The notes: generated from the sequence alone by a model not told the origin. A stretch of 64,000 nt of DNA from Hyphomicrobiales bacterium (GCA_900489925.1 UEHQ01000017.1:248001-312000); one strand, 5' to 3'; shown: positions 26,043-34,665, numbered from the stretch's first letter. A program made the numbers and translations.

Positions 26043-27695
26043 TTAGGGGGCGTCGCCGTGCCCGAGAAGATGTGCAGAGGCTTGCCATGCGTGATGAACG
26101 ATAACGTCGAGCCGCCGAGCGGTCTCCATCAGCGTGAAGGCATCTGCCGCAGTCAACTCGCCTGATGCCACAGCCCCAATCGTTGTAGCGCGGTAGTCGC
26201 GCTGGAGGGCGTCAAGTTCCGAGGCCGCATCGTGAATCTCCGTCAGCGCCGTGGCAATTTCCGATGAGACCTTCCAACCGATAGGTGGCGCCTTTGGACT
26301 GAGGGCGCTTTCAGACGTGATAGAGTTGCCAATCTCCCCTGCGGCCCGCATGGCATTCACACCGAGTTCGGTGAGGCGACCGTCCCAAGCCGCACCTTGC
26401 GAGGCTTTCAGCAGACCGCCCTCCGTCAGTATTTCGGCTAGGCGTGCGGTGTGATCTAACGCATGCAATGTGCTCATCATTCGTAGCCGCTCGCCCTCTG
26501 TCTCCGGAGGCTCCTTCAACTCTAACAGGAAGTCTCGCACCTGCTCGAGTGTCGAAGCTGATGTCGCGCCCTGCGTTGGGGGACTGACGTCAGTGGAAAG
26601 ACAAGTAGAAACCGATGTTGACGCGGTCGTCAGGACGTCGGCGATTACACGGCGCGCTGTCTCGATCGCGATCACCGGACTGGCGCGCGCGCTCGGATCG
26701 AGCGCACGCTGAAGCGGAGTTTGCCTTGACGGCAGCAGCCATTCGACGACGCGGGTGAACCACTGCGTGGCCGGAAGCAGCACCGCGACCCCGACCACGT
26801 TGTAGGCAGTATGGTAGGCCGCAAGTAGTGTCATTCCATCTACGGACGACGACAGTGACTTCATCAGCGTCGCAGTAAAAGGAAAGGCGAAGATCGCGAT
26901 GACGGCCGCCACCAGTTTGAACAGCACATAGGCCAATGCAAGGCGTTTGGCAGTGGTACTCGCGCCTATCGCTGCCAGCGCCGAACTTGTCGCTGTTCCG
27001 ATGTTCTGGCCAATGATAAGTGCCGCACCCTGTTCCAAGTTCACGGCTCCCGCAAAGAAGGCCGAGATTGTTACAGCGATGGAGGCCGTCGAGGATTGCA
27101 TAACGGCAGTCATGGCAAGCCCGACGACGATTAAGGTCAGCAGTCCAATAGTTCCTTCGCCCACACTGATGCCGGGCGTTCCGAGTACCGTAGGGAGATC
27201 AGAGGGATGCAGCGTTTCGGCAAGGCCACCCATACCCTGTTGAAGGGTTGTCAGACCGTAGAGCACCAGTGCGAAGCCGGCTAGCGCGCCGCCAGCTGCG
27301 GCAATCCGCCCGCCGCCAACCAGCCTAGCCAACGCCCCGATGAATATCAGCGGCAGCGCGTAGGTCGACAGCGACACCCGCACGCCGATCCATGCTACCA
27401 GCCAGCCGGTGCCCGTTGTGCCGACATTCGCACCGAAAACGAGGCCAAGGCCTTGCGGAAATGTCAAAAGGCCAGCGCTCACAAGGCCAATCGTTGTCAT
27501 TGTTACTGCGCTCGATGACTGGACGAGCAGCGTGACGAGGGCGCCCCAAAATGCACCCGACAGCGGCGTGGCCGCAGCCTTGCCAAGCACGACGCGCAGA
27601 GCCGACCCCGCCATCGCCTTCAGCCCATCAGTCATGACGGTCATACCGAGAAGGAACAGCCCAACTCCGCCAAGAACGGCAATTGCTGTCGACAT
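26043..27695 (-). CDS. Na/Pi cotransporter family protein
   Basis: This 550-residue inner-membrane protein has two copies of the Na/Pi cotransporter repeat: GANVGTTGTGW (about 89-99) and GQNIGTATSSALAAIGAS (about 230-247), each within a group of hydrophobic helices in the first 310 residues. The remaining soluble part (about 330-550) is helical and resembles the PhoU-like domain of the YjbB/NptA-type proteins. It is expected to move phosphate with sodium, probably outward in the YjbB group (family knowledge). The start ATG follows GGGAGACCTTC. It stands alone, and no Pho box was recognised in its upstream gap. Confidence 0.9.
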   Translation of the reverse strand: MSTAIAVLGGVGLFLLGMTVMTDGLKAMAGSALRVVLGKAAATPLSGAFWGALVTLLVQSSSAVTMTTIGLVSAGLLTFPQGLGLVFGANVGTTGTGWLVAWIGVRVSLSTYALPLIFIGALARLVGGGRIAAAGGALAGFALVLYGLTTLQQGMGGLAETLHPSDLPTVLGTPGISVGEGTIGLLTLIVVGLAMTAVMQSSTASIAVTISAFFAGAVNLEQGAALIIGQNIGTATSSALAAIGASTTAKRLALAYVLFKLVAAVIAIFAFPFTATLMKSLSSSVDGMTLLAAYHTAYNVVGVAVLLPATQWFTRVVEWLLPSRQTPLQRALDPSARASPVIAIETARRVIADVLTTASTSVSTCLSTDVSPPTQGATSASTLEQVRDFLLELKEPPETEGERLRMMSTLHALDHTARLAEILTEGGLLKASQGAAWDGRLTELGVNAMRAAGEIGNSITSESALSPKAPPIGWKVSSEIATALTEIHDAASELDALQRDYRATTIGAVASGELTAADAFTLMETARRLDVIVHHAWQASAHLLGHGDAP

Positions 27696-27914
27696 GAAGG
27701 TCTCCCAACCTGCCCTTTGATCAGACCGGTGATATCACAACCCTTGAGCGTCCATCAATGTGGCGCCAGCCGTGGTTTCCTGGCTCTGTCGGCGTCGACG
27801 GCTGGGTTCACGGAATGTCCGCGCTTTGGGTGCACCGCATGAAAACCGACTCTTCAACAGCCCTCGACTGACCGTCTTCAGGAGCCCGCAGGTTGTTACG
27901 TCGTCCAACGCCGC

Positions 27915-28349
27915 CTACACATAGAAATCGAGGTCGTGGAGCGCGGCGCGCACCTCCAAAAGCAGTGTAACCAGAGAGGCGGCGAAGAAGAGAAGCGCGA
28001 TCGAGAACATGATTGCCGCGCCGTATTCATGCTTAAGGTTGAGAAGAGAGCTGGCAAAAGCCAGTATGACAAGCGCGGTCGTGCATATTCCGCTCATCAC
28101 GGCAAACTCGATGGCCTTGTTGAGCAGTCTCGCACGCCGCTTCAATCTTGGAAGAACGATCTGAAGGTGGCTGCGGCTCAAGTCGCCCTCGGGAAAGGCG
28201 CTTAAAACATTGCTGCGATCCGCGATCCGGTTCATGCGTGTGATCAGAACCGAGATGAATGCCGCGACCGCACCCAATAGAAAGGCCGGCGCCGTCGCTT
28301 GCGAAATCACGCGAGAGATCTGTTCAGCGGTTGTAACGTCGTTCAGCAT
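27915..28349 (-). CDS. DUF2721 family membrane protein
   Basis: A 144-residue membrane protein with three hydrophobic segments at about 18-38, 80-103 and 112-134. It fits DUF2721: an N-terminal helix followed by VLITRMNRIADRSNVL, a central basic/helical region, and paired C-terminal helices, ending EVRAALHDLDFYV. The role of the family is not known. The ATG follows TTGGAGATGTC. It lies alone, 172 bp left of the end of the exported-protein operon and in the same orientation, with no sign of coupling. Confidence 0.75.
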   Translation of the reverse strand: MLNDVTTAEQISRVISQATAPAFLLGAVAAFISVLITRMNRIADRSNVLSAFPEGDLSRSHLQIVLPRLKRRARLLNKAIEFAVMSGICTTALVILAFASSLLNLKHEYGAAIMFSIALLFFAASLVTLLLEVRAALHDLDFYV

Positions 28350-28521
28350 GACATCTCCAATCTTGAGCGCACCTTGTCAGGTTGAGCACGAGGGTGGCCT
28401 CGTGGCTCAGCAGCGTTTGTGTTCCTGGCCCCAACGGTGACGTCGCGGACTATCGCCAAGCCGCTTACCAAGGACAGAGGGGATGAGTTTTCATCCAAGC
28501 GCAAGCCAATGTTGCAACAGA

Positions 28522-29835
28522 TTACCGATCGCAGTTTTTGGCTTCTGCCGGGCTCGTGGTTTCACACCTGCTTTTGGCCATCGGCGGCTTCGTTTCACCG
28601 CCAGACGCGACAAGCGTCTCGGCGTAGTGGCTGTAGTTCTGCCGCGTGTTCTGATCGACGATGGCGACCGGAGCAGAGACGATCAAACCAGCAGCGGTCC
28701 CGACGGTCTGCGCAGCGCCAGTCGTCGCCACCACGATATCATCGCCAAGCCCCAGCCTGTTGTCGGTCAAGGTTTGCCCGTCGGACAGGCGCTTGCCGAT
28801 CAGTTGCACGATCTCCGGCGACTCGGCGAACTTGGTGTGATGAAGGCTGTCGCCCTCCTTGAGCTTGGTAAGATCGATAACGGTGATCTTGTTCGCTTCC
28901 AATTCCTCCCGATAAGGCGACTGATCAGGATTGATCGCTCCCAATCGGGGGACGTTGCCCCAGACGCGGCGGGAGAGAGCGAGCGCGCGGTCGTCGCGAG
29001 AGACGAAGAGCGTGAAGTGCGGCCGCTGTTTGCCCATGTCGGCGATCTGTGAGCCGAAAACGTCGACATCGACGTCCGGCGACGCCAACATGACGTTCTT
29101 GAACTTGGCTGGAAGGCCTCCGTTGCGAATGGCCATTTGCCGCAAGGATTCCAACGCCAGCCAATTGCCCATCGAGTGGGCCAGGATCGACACTTCCTTC
29201 ACCTCGGGATCGCGGGCGAGATATTGAAACAGATTCTCTACAGCGTTTCTCGTGTAGTTGGTGCTTTCGCGATCATAGCCGTAGTCCAGCAGCTTGCCGC
29301 GCGATGGCCATGTCGCGAGCACCGGCACGCTGTGGGCACCTGAATCATGCACGATCTGCGCGAAACGAAAGACGGCATCGTCGAACTGGTTATTGAACCC
29401 ATGTATGAAGACCAGAACACTGCCGTCCGACGTTTTGCGGACGTGGCTGTTCAGCCATTGTTCGGCCGTGCGGCGGTCGATTTCATCGGCCTTCAGCGTC
29501 GCAAAGTCCGTCGCCGGATTTGGCGGCAACCGTCGCGGCCAGGCGACGTCGCCGACTTTTCGAGCCTTGGCCGGCGGAATCGATACAGTAATATCGGCAT
29601 AGTTCGCCGCGCGAGCGCGCTCGCCGCTGAACATCTCGCCGGGATTAGGTGACTTCGCACGGGTCGTGGCAACAAGCATCTCGACCTGGCTTGCCGAAGC
29701 ATTAGCTGCTACGGGCTGGAGCACGCCGGTGGGGCGGCTAGCGCAACCGCAGAGCAAGGTCAAGATCACCGCTGCGCTAAGAAAGCCGAGCGAGCATCGA
29801 ACGACACTGTAGGAACTCTGGAAAAAATTAGCCAA
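28522..29835 (-). CDS. Alpha/beta hydrolase lipoprotein (DUF900-like)
   Basis: This 437-residue protein carries a lipobox with C31 (LLCGC) after a short hydrophobic signal, so it is probably a lipoprotein facing the periplasm. The alpha/beta hydrolase core shows the oxyanion-region FIHGFNNQFDDAVFRFAQI and the nucleophile elbow AHSMG with S221; LASPDVDVDVF supplies the acid. It belongs to the DUF900 group of esterase-like proteins. I chose a TTG at 29835, preceded by GGGGG at 7 nt, because the longer open frame would run into the upstream gene. It is the last of six genes in an operon of exported proteins. Confidence 0.82.
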   Translation of the reverse strand: MANFFQSSYSVVRCSLGFLSAAVILTLLCGCASRPTGVLQPVAANASASQVEMLVATTRAKSPNPGEMFSGERARAANYADITVSIPPAKARKVGDVAWPRRLPPNPATDFATLKADEIDRRTAEQWLNSHVRKTSDGSVLVFIHGFNNQFDDAVFRFAQIVHDSGAHSVPVLATWPSRGKLLDYGYDRESTNYTRNAVENLFQYLARDPEVKEVSILAHSMGNWLALESLRQMAIRNGGLPAKFKNVMLASPDVDVDVFGSQIADMGKQRPHFTLFVSRDDRALALSRRVWGNVPRLGAINPDQSPYREELEANKITVIDLTKLKEGDSLHHTKFAESPEIVQLIGKRLSDGQTLTDNRLGLGDDIVVATTGAAQTVGTAAGLIVSAPVAIVDQNTRQNYSHYAETLVASGGETKPPMAKSRCETTSPAEAKNCDR

Positions 29836-29860
29836 ACCCAATCCCCCGTGTGGCTTCGAA

Positions 29861-30649
29861 CTAGAAATGAACGACCAAGCCGAGGATGGGCCCCTGTTGG
29901 ACGACATCGAATTCGAAGCCGTCGTTTTCAAAATCGACGCCGATGGCACGATATCCGACCAAAGCTGAGAAAGTCTCGTTGAATTTGTAGCCTAAGGTTG
30001 CAGCAACGTCCCAGTCGAGGTCTGCGCCACCGCCCCCGACAAGACCCCATCCGCTGAGGTAGACATTCGGGGTCAGCGAATAGCTTCCCTTGAGGCCGCC
30101 GACGGCATCGACCCAGGTGTCGCCGTCGCTCCTCGATCTGCCGTCGAGAATGCCGCCCTGCAACGAAATCGTCGTGTCGACCGACCAGATCCGCGCGCCG
30201 CCAACAACGTCAAGCTGGCCGGTTGCATCTTCCAGCACCGAATACCCACCGCCAATGAGCCCGCTGAAAACTTCAGTTTCGAGCTTCCCGTCATCGGCCA
30301 GAACGCCAAAGGGTGTTGCCTTGCTGCCGGATATTTTCGTGTAGAGAACGTCGCCGAAAATAGAGTATCGGTCGTAACGAGCCTCTCCTATGGCCATGGC
30401 GCCAAAGTCGAGATGGTCCCAGATTTCACTGAAGGAGGTATCCACGAGAACCGCCGGCAGGCCGAACTGGGCAACGTCACCGGATAGCCCCGCGCCCCAG
30501 AAATAGGGTGCGAAGACAAAGGTCCAGCCACTCTCCGTTTCGATCTTCTTGGCGTCAGGAGTGACCGTGCGTGCCATATCGGCGGCGAGTGCGACGCTGT
30601 TGAGCAACAGCGCCGCACTCAATGACATCGTCCAGAATTTCAGCCGCAT
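29861..30649 (-). CDS. Outer-membrane beta-barrel protein
   Basis: A 262-residue protein with a signal peptide (1-23, cleavage after ALA) and alternating beta-strand pattern ending GPILGLVVHF, a terminal Phe typical of barrels recognised by the Bam complex. Strands are rich in Gly and aromatic residues (for instance FAPYFWGAGLSGDV and AATLGYKFNETFSALVGYRA). It resembles small porin-like or lipid-A-modifying-size barrels, but no catalytic motif is visible. It lies 15 bp after the small exported protein gene and 25 bp before the hydrolase. Confidence 0.82.
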   Translation of the reverse strand: MRLKFWTMSLSAALLLNSVALAADMARTVTPDAKKIETESGWTFVFAPYFWGAGLSGDVAQFGLPAVLVDTSFSEIWDHLDFGAMAIGEARYDRYSIFGDVLYTKISGSKATPFGVLADDGKLETEVFSGLIGGGYSVLEDATGQLDVVGGARIWSVDTTISLQGGILDGRSRSDGDTWVDAVGGLKGSYSLTPNVYLSGWGLVGGGGADLDWDVAATLGYKFNETFSALVGYRAIGVDFENDGFEFDVVQQGPILGLVVHF

Positions 30650-30664
30650 TGAAAATCTCGAGTG

Positions 30665-31306
30665 CTAGTAGCAGGGAGGATACGGATAGAAGCCGCAAGC
30701 CGGCCGGCCGTAGGCCGCCGCCGCTCCCGCTGCTGCTCCGGCATACCATGCTCCCCGAAATGCAGTGCGGCGTGCCACTCCTGCAAAGGACATCGGTGTT
30801 CTCGGCATGCCAATGATGTCGATAAAGATCGATGCCGGGCCATCGGCCTTGGAAAGACTGCCCTCCAGCACATCCACCTTGAATGACAGGTTCATACCTT
30901 CGAGCTTTGGTTCCTTCAGCACGACGACAGCGTCTTCGACGCCTGATGCATCCTTGTTGAGCACCGAGATGGTAGCGTTCGGCGGATCCTTTTCAAAGCT
31001 GCCGCCCTGTGCCCATTCTTCCAGCAGGTGTTTGGTCAAGGCATGGCCGGCGGAGCGAACCGGCCGATCGGCGAACAGGATCGAGTTGCCGGAAATGCTC
31101 GTCAGGGTGAGAGTATCGCCCTTCAATGTCGCACCGCCGGAATTCATCACGATCAGCGAGGGGACCAGCTCGGTCTTCTGATTGCTCGGCGCGCCGATGG
31201 ACTTCGCTGCGGGAGCCGAAATCGCGTCCTGTGCCAGCGCGGCGCCGGCGCACAGGGCAATCCCCGCCAAGGCTGCAATCGTCAATGCAGTTCTTCTGAA
31301 GGTCAT
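30665..31306 (-). CDS. Exported protein of unknown function with Gly/Ala C-terminus
   Basis: This 213-residue protein begins with a signal peptide (about 1-25, cleavage after LAQ/A). The mature part is predicted to be largely beta: KTELVPSLIVMNSGGATLKGDTLTLTS and NSILFADRPVRSAGH. It ends in a Gly/Ala run followed by GFYPYPPCY. The arrangement recalls small exported proteins next to DUF1254 genes in other bacteria, but I do not assign a family name. ATG at 31306 after AAGGAGAAATATC; the 37 open codons upstream are not used. It is 70 bp after the DUF1254 gene, the largest gap in the operon. Confidence 0.78.
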   Translation of the reverse strand: MTFRRTALTIAALAGIALCAGAALAQDAISAPAAKSIGAPSNQKTELVPSLIVMNSGGATLKGDTLTLTSISGNSILFADRPVRSAGHALTKHLLEEWAQGGSFEKDPPNATISVLNKDASGVEDAVVVLKEPKLEGMNLSFKVDVLEGSLSKADGPASIFIDIIGMPRTPMSFAGVARRTAFRGAWYAGAAAGAAAAYGRPACGFYPYPPCY

Positions 31307-31376
31307 GATATTTCTCCTTCGAATGATGAGAACGATCCGGCCCGTCGTCCCCCGTTGGAGACGACGGGCCGGCGCA

Positions 31377-32810
31377 CTAGCTGCGCACCTCGACGGGCGG
31401 GATCGTCCAGGTCGCATCGATGATCGAGGGGTCGTTCTCGTTCGGCCAATACATTCTGAGCATCAGGAGGAACTTGCCGGCCGGTGCAGGCAGCCAGTTC
31501 GACTCCTTGCCTGCACCCGGAGACTCGTGCTGCAGGAAAAGGTCTAACGACCCATCGGCATTGTACTTCAGGTCCTGTCGGGGGCTGATGGAGTAGCGAT
31601 TGATGGGGTTGACGACGAAGAAGTAGTTCTCGTCATACATGGTGATCGACCAAAAGCCGGAGACCGGTGGCGCCTTGCCCTTGTCGAAGTGGATGACGTA
31701 ATTCTTCCGGCCGTCATAAGCCCGCTCGTGGGCGTCCTTTTGGGACGTCGGATAGACCGCGTCCTGGGGGCGATTGGCACCGAGACCAATGGCAGTGATG
31801 AGAGCCCGCATGAGATAGTCGGTGCCGTAAAGCCCGGTCTTGGTCGTAAATGCCCAGCCGTTAATATTCTTGACCTGGCTGTTGACCTTGAACTGCAGCA
31901 TGATCCGATCAAACCCGACCGTCGGGATCCGCTTCTGGAAGTCAGCCTTCAGCTTGCTGGCGTCAAAATCTTTGCCCGCGACCAATCCTATGCGCTCAAA
32001 CCGTTCCAGTGCGGGCGCATCTGCGTCTGATGGCGGGTTGGTCTTCATGAGCTCCGCAAGCAGCGTGAAATACTCGACGGCAGTCAGACGGTTCACCTGG
32101 TCGCGCACGGCCGTTTTCATGTCGATTGAAGGATCGACCTTGCCGGCAGGCGGCGTGTAGTCCTTGCCATAGGCGCTGAGCGGGACCAGCTTGAACTCGT
32201 CCTGCAACTTATGGACCGCGGCGTAGTCCTCGGGCGTTCCTGTGCAGTAAATTCGGCCAAGCAGCCAGACGATATTGGTCGGGGACTCGTATTTCGTGAC
32301 GCCGTCCGGAAGCTTGCCACTCCAGCCGGGGGCCGTGATCGCATATGTCTGCGCCCCCGTCCCCGTCGTCCGCTTGCCCGGCACCTGAAAGACGTTTGTC
32401 CAGCCATCGAGCATCGGCAGCAGGAAATACCGGTCTTTCATGTCGGGCACGCTGAGCACGTATGGCTCCTTGCCGACATCAAGCCAGGCGGTCGTGTAGA
32501 GCGTATCTGCGTTCGGCGCGGTGACATCCTTGAAGGATGCATCCGGATACTGGCGCAGCTTGATGATATGCCCCATTGGGCCGCGGGTGCCCTTGAGTTC
32601 CGCCACGTTGGTCATGATGCGGCGTGTCATCTCCATGGTCACCAACGGGTAGCCATAGATGTAAGCATCGGTGGCAATCCAGAAATCCTCAAGGTCCGCA
32701 CCGAGCTGCAATCCTCCTTCGCCGAACTCGGCATAGGCAGGAGAGATTGCGGTTCCAGCGAGAAGGCTGAGGCCAGCGAAAGTCAGGGTTCGACGGGTGA
32801 TATTCATCAT
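31377..32810 (-). CDS. DUF1254/DUF1214 domain exported protein
   Basis: This 477-residue protein has the DUF1254 N-terminal domain (about 45-175, AYIYGYPLVTMEMTRR through LPMLDGWTNVF) and the DUF1214 C-terminal domain (about 330-455, with GFWSITMYDENYFFV). The signal peptide MMNITRRTLTFAGLSLLAG carries paired arginines, suggesting possible Tat export. The biochemical role of the family is unknown. The ribosome site GGAG precedes two adjacent ATGs; I take the first. It lies 19 bp after the OmpA-like gene in the exported-protein operon. Confidence 0.9.
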   Translation of the reverse strand: MMNITRRTLTFAGLSLLAGTAISPAYAEFGEGGLQLGADLEDFWIATDAYIYGYPLVTMEMTRRIMTNVAELKGTRGPMGHIIKLRQYPDASFKDVTAPNADTLYTTAWLDVGKEPYVLSVPDMKDRYFLLPMLDGWTNVFQVPGKRTTGTGAQTYAITAPGWSGKLPDGVTKYESPTNIVWLLGRIYCTGTPEDYAAVHKLQDEFKLVPLSAYGKDYTPPAGKVDPSIDMKTAVRDQVNRLTAVEYFTLLAELMKTNPPSDADAPALERFERIGLVAGKDFDASKLKADFQKRIPTVGFDRIMLQFKVNSQVKNINGWAFTTKTGLYGTDYLMRALITAIGLGANRPQDAVYPTSQKDAHERAYDGRKNYVIHFDKGKAPPVSGFWSITMYDENYFFVVNPINRYSISPRQDLKYNADGSLDLFLQHESPGAGKESNWLPAPAGKFLLMLRMYWPNENDPSIIDATWTIPPVEVRS

Positions 32811-32829
32811 GAGCTCCTTCCAGACAGTG

Positions 32830-33399
32830 CTACTTGAGCAATCCGACGTTGATCAGCTGGACCCTCCGATTTGCGGCGGCCTTCGGATCGGCGACGTTCA
32901 ATGGCATTTCCTCACCGACACCAACCGCGAACAGCCGGTCGGGTGCGACGGCGAATGTCGTACTCAAAGCGTCCCGGATCGCATCGGCGCGGGCCGCGCT
33001 GAGTTTGAGATTGTCTTTCGCGTCGCCGGTCGAATCGGTGTGACCAACGATCAAGATCTTGTGGCCGAGCAATCTCGGATCATGGAGCGCATCAGCAATC
33101 ACGCCGACATTTCGATACGACTCCGGTGCGATCGCCACCGAGTCGAGTTCAAACTCGATATCGACGTTGATCTGTGGCATCGCTGCGAGCCGGGACCACG
33201 TCGGCAGCGCATCGCTTCCCTTGCCGACATTTGCAGCGACCTCCTCGATAAGCAGCGCCGCGTCGATCGATGGCGCTCCCTCGGAGACTTGGCCGAGGGT
33301 CGCGATCAGCTGCTGGTTGGTGAACGTTTCTGCGCTCGCAGCACCCGCTGCGACCAGACCAACCAGTGTGAGCATGAACCGAAATTCTGAAATCCGCAT
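32830..33399 (-). CDS. OmpA family C-terminal domain protein
   Basis: A 189-residue exported protein. Its signal peptide (1-23, cleavage after ASA) is followed by about 50 residues without clear fold and then an OmpA-like peptidoglycan-binding domain (about 80-189). The domain motifs are NVGVIADALHDPR and ILIVGHTDSTGDAKDNLKLS, then ARADAIRDAL, with RAD and the late NRRVQL residues that bind meso-diaminopimelate. There is no lipobox and no N-terminal barrel, so it is a periplasmic, wall-binding protein. The ATG at 33399 follows GGGAGGGGCAA; an earlier ATG at 33435 lies inside the neighbouring gene. Confidence 0.88.
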   Translation of the reverse strand: MRISEFRFMLTLVGLVAAGAASAETFTNQQLIATLGQVSEGAPSIDAALLIEEVAANVGKGSDALPTWSRLAAMPQINVDIEFELDSVAIAPESYRNVGVIADALHDPRLLGHKILIVGHTDSTGDAKDNLKLSAARADAIRDALSTTFAVAPDRLFAVGVGEEMPLNVADPKAAANRRVQLINVGLLK

Positions 33400-33418
33400 T
33401 TGCCCCTCCCAGCCAAGG

Positions 33419-33844
33419 TTATCGCCAACCGGCATCCGTTATGACCTGGCTACACTTCTTGCCGACGACCTCTGTCGCCCTGGCCAGACAATTGACAAGG
33501 TTCGCCTCGCCGGGTGCCACGCCGTGGCAGACCCGCGCCGCATCCTCGCGGCAAATCTTGGTAACGCTGGCCTGTGCCTCCAGACGCTGCTGGATCGAAT
33601 TCGTCACCTCACCGAGCGTCGTGGTGCAGGTCGGGGAAACCTCGGCCTCATGCTGCTGCAGGCATTGTTGAATGCTGTTGTTGGCGAGGTTCACGCCCTT
33701 GCAGTGCTTCTTGATGTCGGCGCTACAGGCCTGGGCGAGCGTCGATACGGCATCTGCAAAGCTGATCGTCTCCGCGCGGACGACGCTGGCGGCAACCAAC
33801 GTCGCGAAAAGCGCGCAACTGAAAATGCGAGATCGTTTCTGCAT
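33419..33844 (-). CDS. Exported protein with two cysteine-rich repeats (GLG1-type spacing)
   Basis: A 141-residue protein with signal peptide 1-24 (cleavage after VRA). The mature part consists of two repeats, each with four cysteines at identical spacing: C40, C48, C61, C73 and C98, C106, C119, C131, that is C-x7-C-x12-C-x11-C. This matches the general pattern of Cys-rich Golgi-apparatus-protein-1-type repeats found in some bacteria (family knowledge); the disulfides would form in the periplasm. Function is unknown. It is the first gene of the exported-protein operon, and the dyad pair at 34006-34044 lies 162 bp upstream of its ATG, which follows GGGGAAGCGC. Confidence 0.82.
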   Translation of the reverse strand: MQKRSRIFSCALFATLVAASVVRAETISFADAVSTLAQACSADIKKHCKGVNLANNSIQQCLQQHEAEVSPTCTTTLGEVTNSIQQRLEAQASVTKICREDAARVCHGVAPGEANLVNCLARATEVVGKKCSQVITDAGWR

Positions 33845-34185
33845 GCGCTTCCCCTCAACAATTTCTCGGTATTCTGCGACTTGCTCAGTTGCCTCAATGA
33901 GAAGGCGAGTACGGTAGGCGCCGCAGGATGGACGTCGATGCCAGTCAGACGCCCGCCTAGCGCTGACCCCAACGTTAGGTTGCTTAAAACGAGGCCAAAA
34001 ATCACCTCGTAATATTACGAGTTCCCGGGTGGAAAATTTACGAGGTGCGCGCTCGCCTCATCGGTCAAAGCCTTCTCGAAGGCCCGCCCTCGGAGGTTGA
34101 TCCGTCCATAACCTCACGATTTCTATTGATAATTCTTGTCTCAGCACTCGTGTTGCTGCGGCGGAACTGACTGTTCAAGTGCCCG
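33845..34185. other. Intergenic control region of the exported-protein operon
   Basis: This 341-bp gap separates the first gene of the operon from the single-domain receiver gene. It contains no coding sequence. Its main features are the dyad pair described separately at 34006-34044. The remainder is moderately AT-rich around 33850-33890 and 34110-34145. Confidence 0.5.
34006..34044. promoter_or_regulatory. Dyad pair A, probable response-regulator sites for the exported-protein operon
   Basis: CTCGTAATATTACGAG at 34006-34021 is a perfect 16-bp palindrome. GTGGAAAATTTACGAG at 34029-34044 keeps its right half and the AT-rich centre. The start-to-start distance is 23 bp. The pair lies upstream of the operon that begins at 33844. 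The same motif and the same 23-bp phasing recur at 34627-34665. Confidence 0.7.
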
Positions 34186-34569
34186 TCACCGCTCAGCAGT
34201 ACCTAGGAGCGCCGCATCCAGCGCGGGGATGAGGTCTGTTGCAATCGCTCGCTTGAGCACGAACGCATCCGCTCCCGCCCGCAAGACTGCGCGGCGGACA
34301 CTCGGCTCGTCGTGAACGCTGATGGCGATCAGCTTGAGGTCGCAAAACTGTTCGCGCAGGCGGCTGATGATGTTCGAGCCGTTGCCATGCGAAATCGATA
34401 TGTCCACAATAGCAAGCTCCACGCGCATGCGGTCGATGGTCGTAAACAACGACGGCTCGTCCGCGACCATCACGACAACGGCAAACGTCGTCTCCAATAG
34501 ACCGCGAATGCCGTCGCTCAAGGCCAGGTGGCGGTCGGCTAGCAGAGCGCAACGAGGTGACTGGCTAAT
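34186..34569 (-). CDS. Single-domain response regulator (receiver only)
   Basis: This protein of about 127 residues is a CheY-like receiver without an output domain. The phospho-acceptor is D56 (LAIVDIS), the conserved lysine K106 (FVLKRA). The acidic pocket at strand beta-1 reads LLADRH, so the second of the usual two aspartates is Arg13. A start is hard to place. The first conventional in-frame codon is a TTG at 34521, but starting there would remove strand beta-1 and D12. Upstream, GGGAGGGT (34573-34580) precedes an ATT at 34567-34569 at correct spacing, so an ATT start is plausible; I use it. It is encoded directly after the LuxR-type regulator and dyad pair B. Confidence 0.68.
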   Translation of the reverse strand: MSQSPRCALLADRHLALSDGIRGLLETTFAVVVMVADEPSLFTTIDRMRVELAIVDISISHGNGSNIISRLREQFCDLKLIAISVHDEPSVRRAVLRAGADAFVLKRAIATDLIPALDAALLGTAER

Positions 34570-34626
34570 CGTACCCTCCCTTAGGCGGACAGCCTAAAAA
34601 ATCGGTTGAGGGAACTGAAATGTCAC

Positions 34627-34665
34627 CTCGCAAAAATACGGGTTCTCAGCCCGAAAATTTACGGG
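34627..34665. promoter_or_regulatory. Dyad pair B upstream of the single-domain receiver gene
   Basis: CTCGCAAAAATACGGG at 34627-34642 and CCCGAAAATTTACGGG at 34650-34665 share the pattern C-Y-C-G, eight A/T-rich bases, C-G-R-G with dyad pair A. They are again exactly 23 bp apart from start to start. The pair sits 58 bp upstream of the receiver start and 13 bp beyond the stop of the LuxR-type regulator, where a promoter for the receiver gene would be. Confidence 0.7.
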
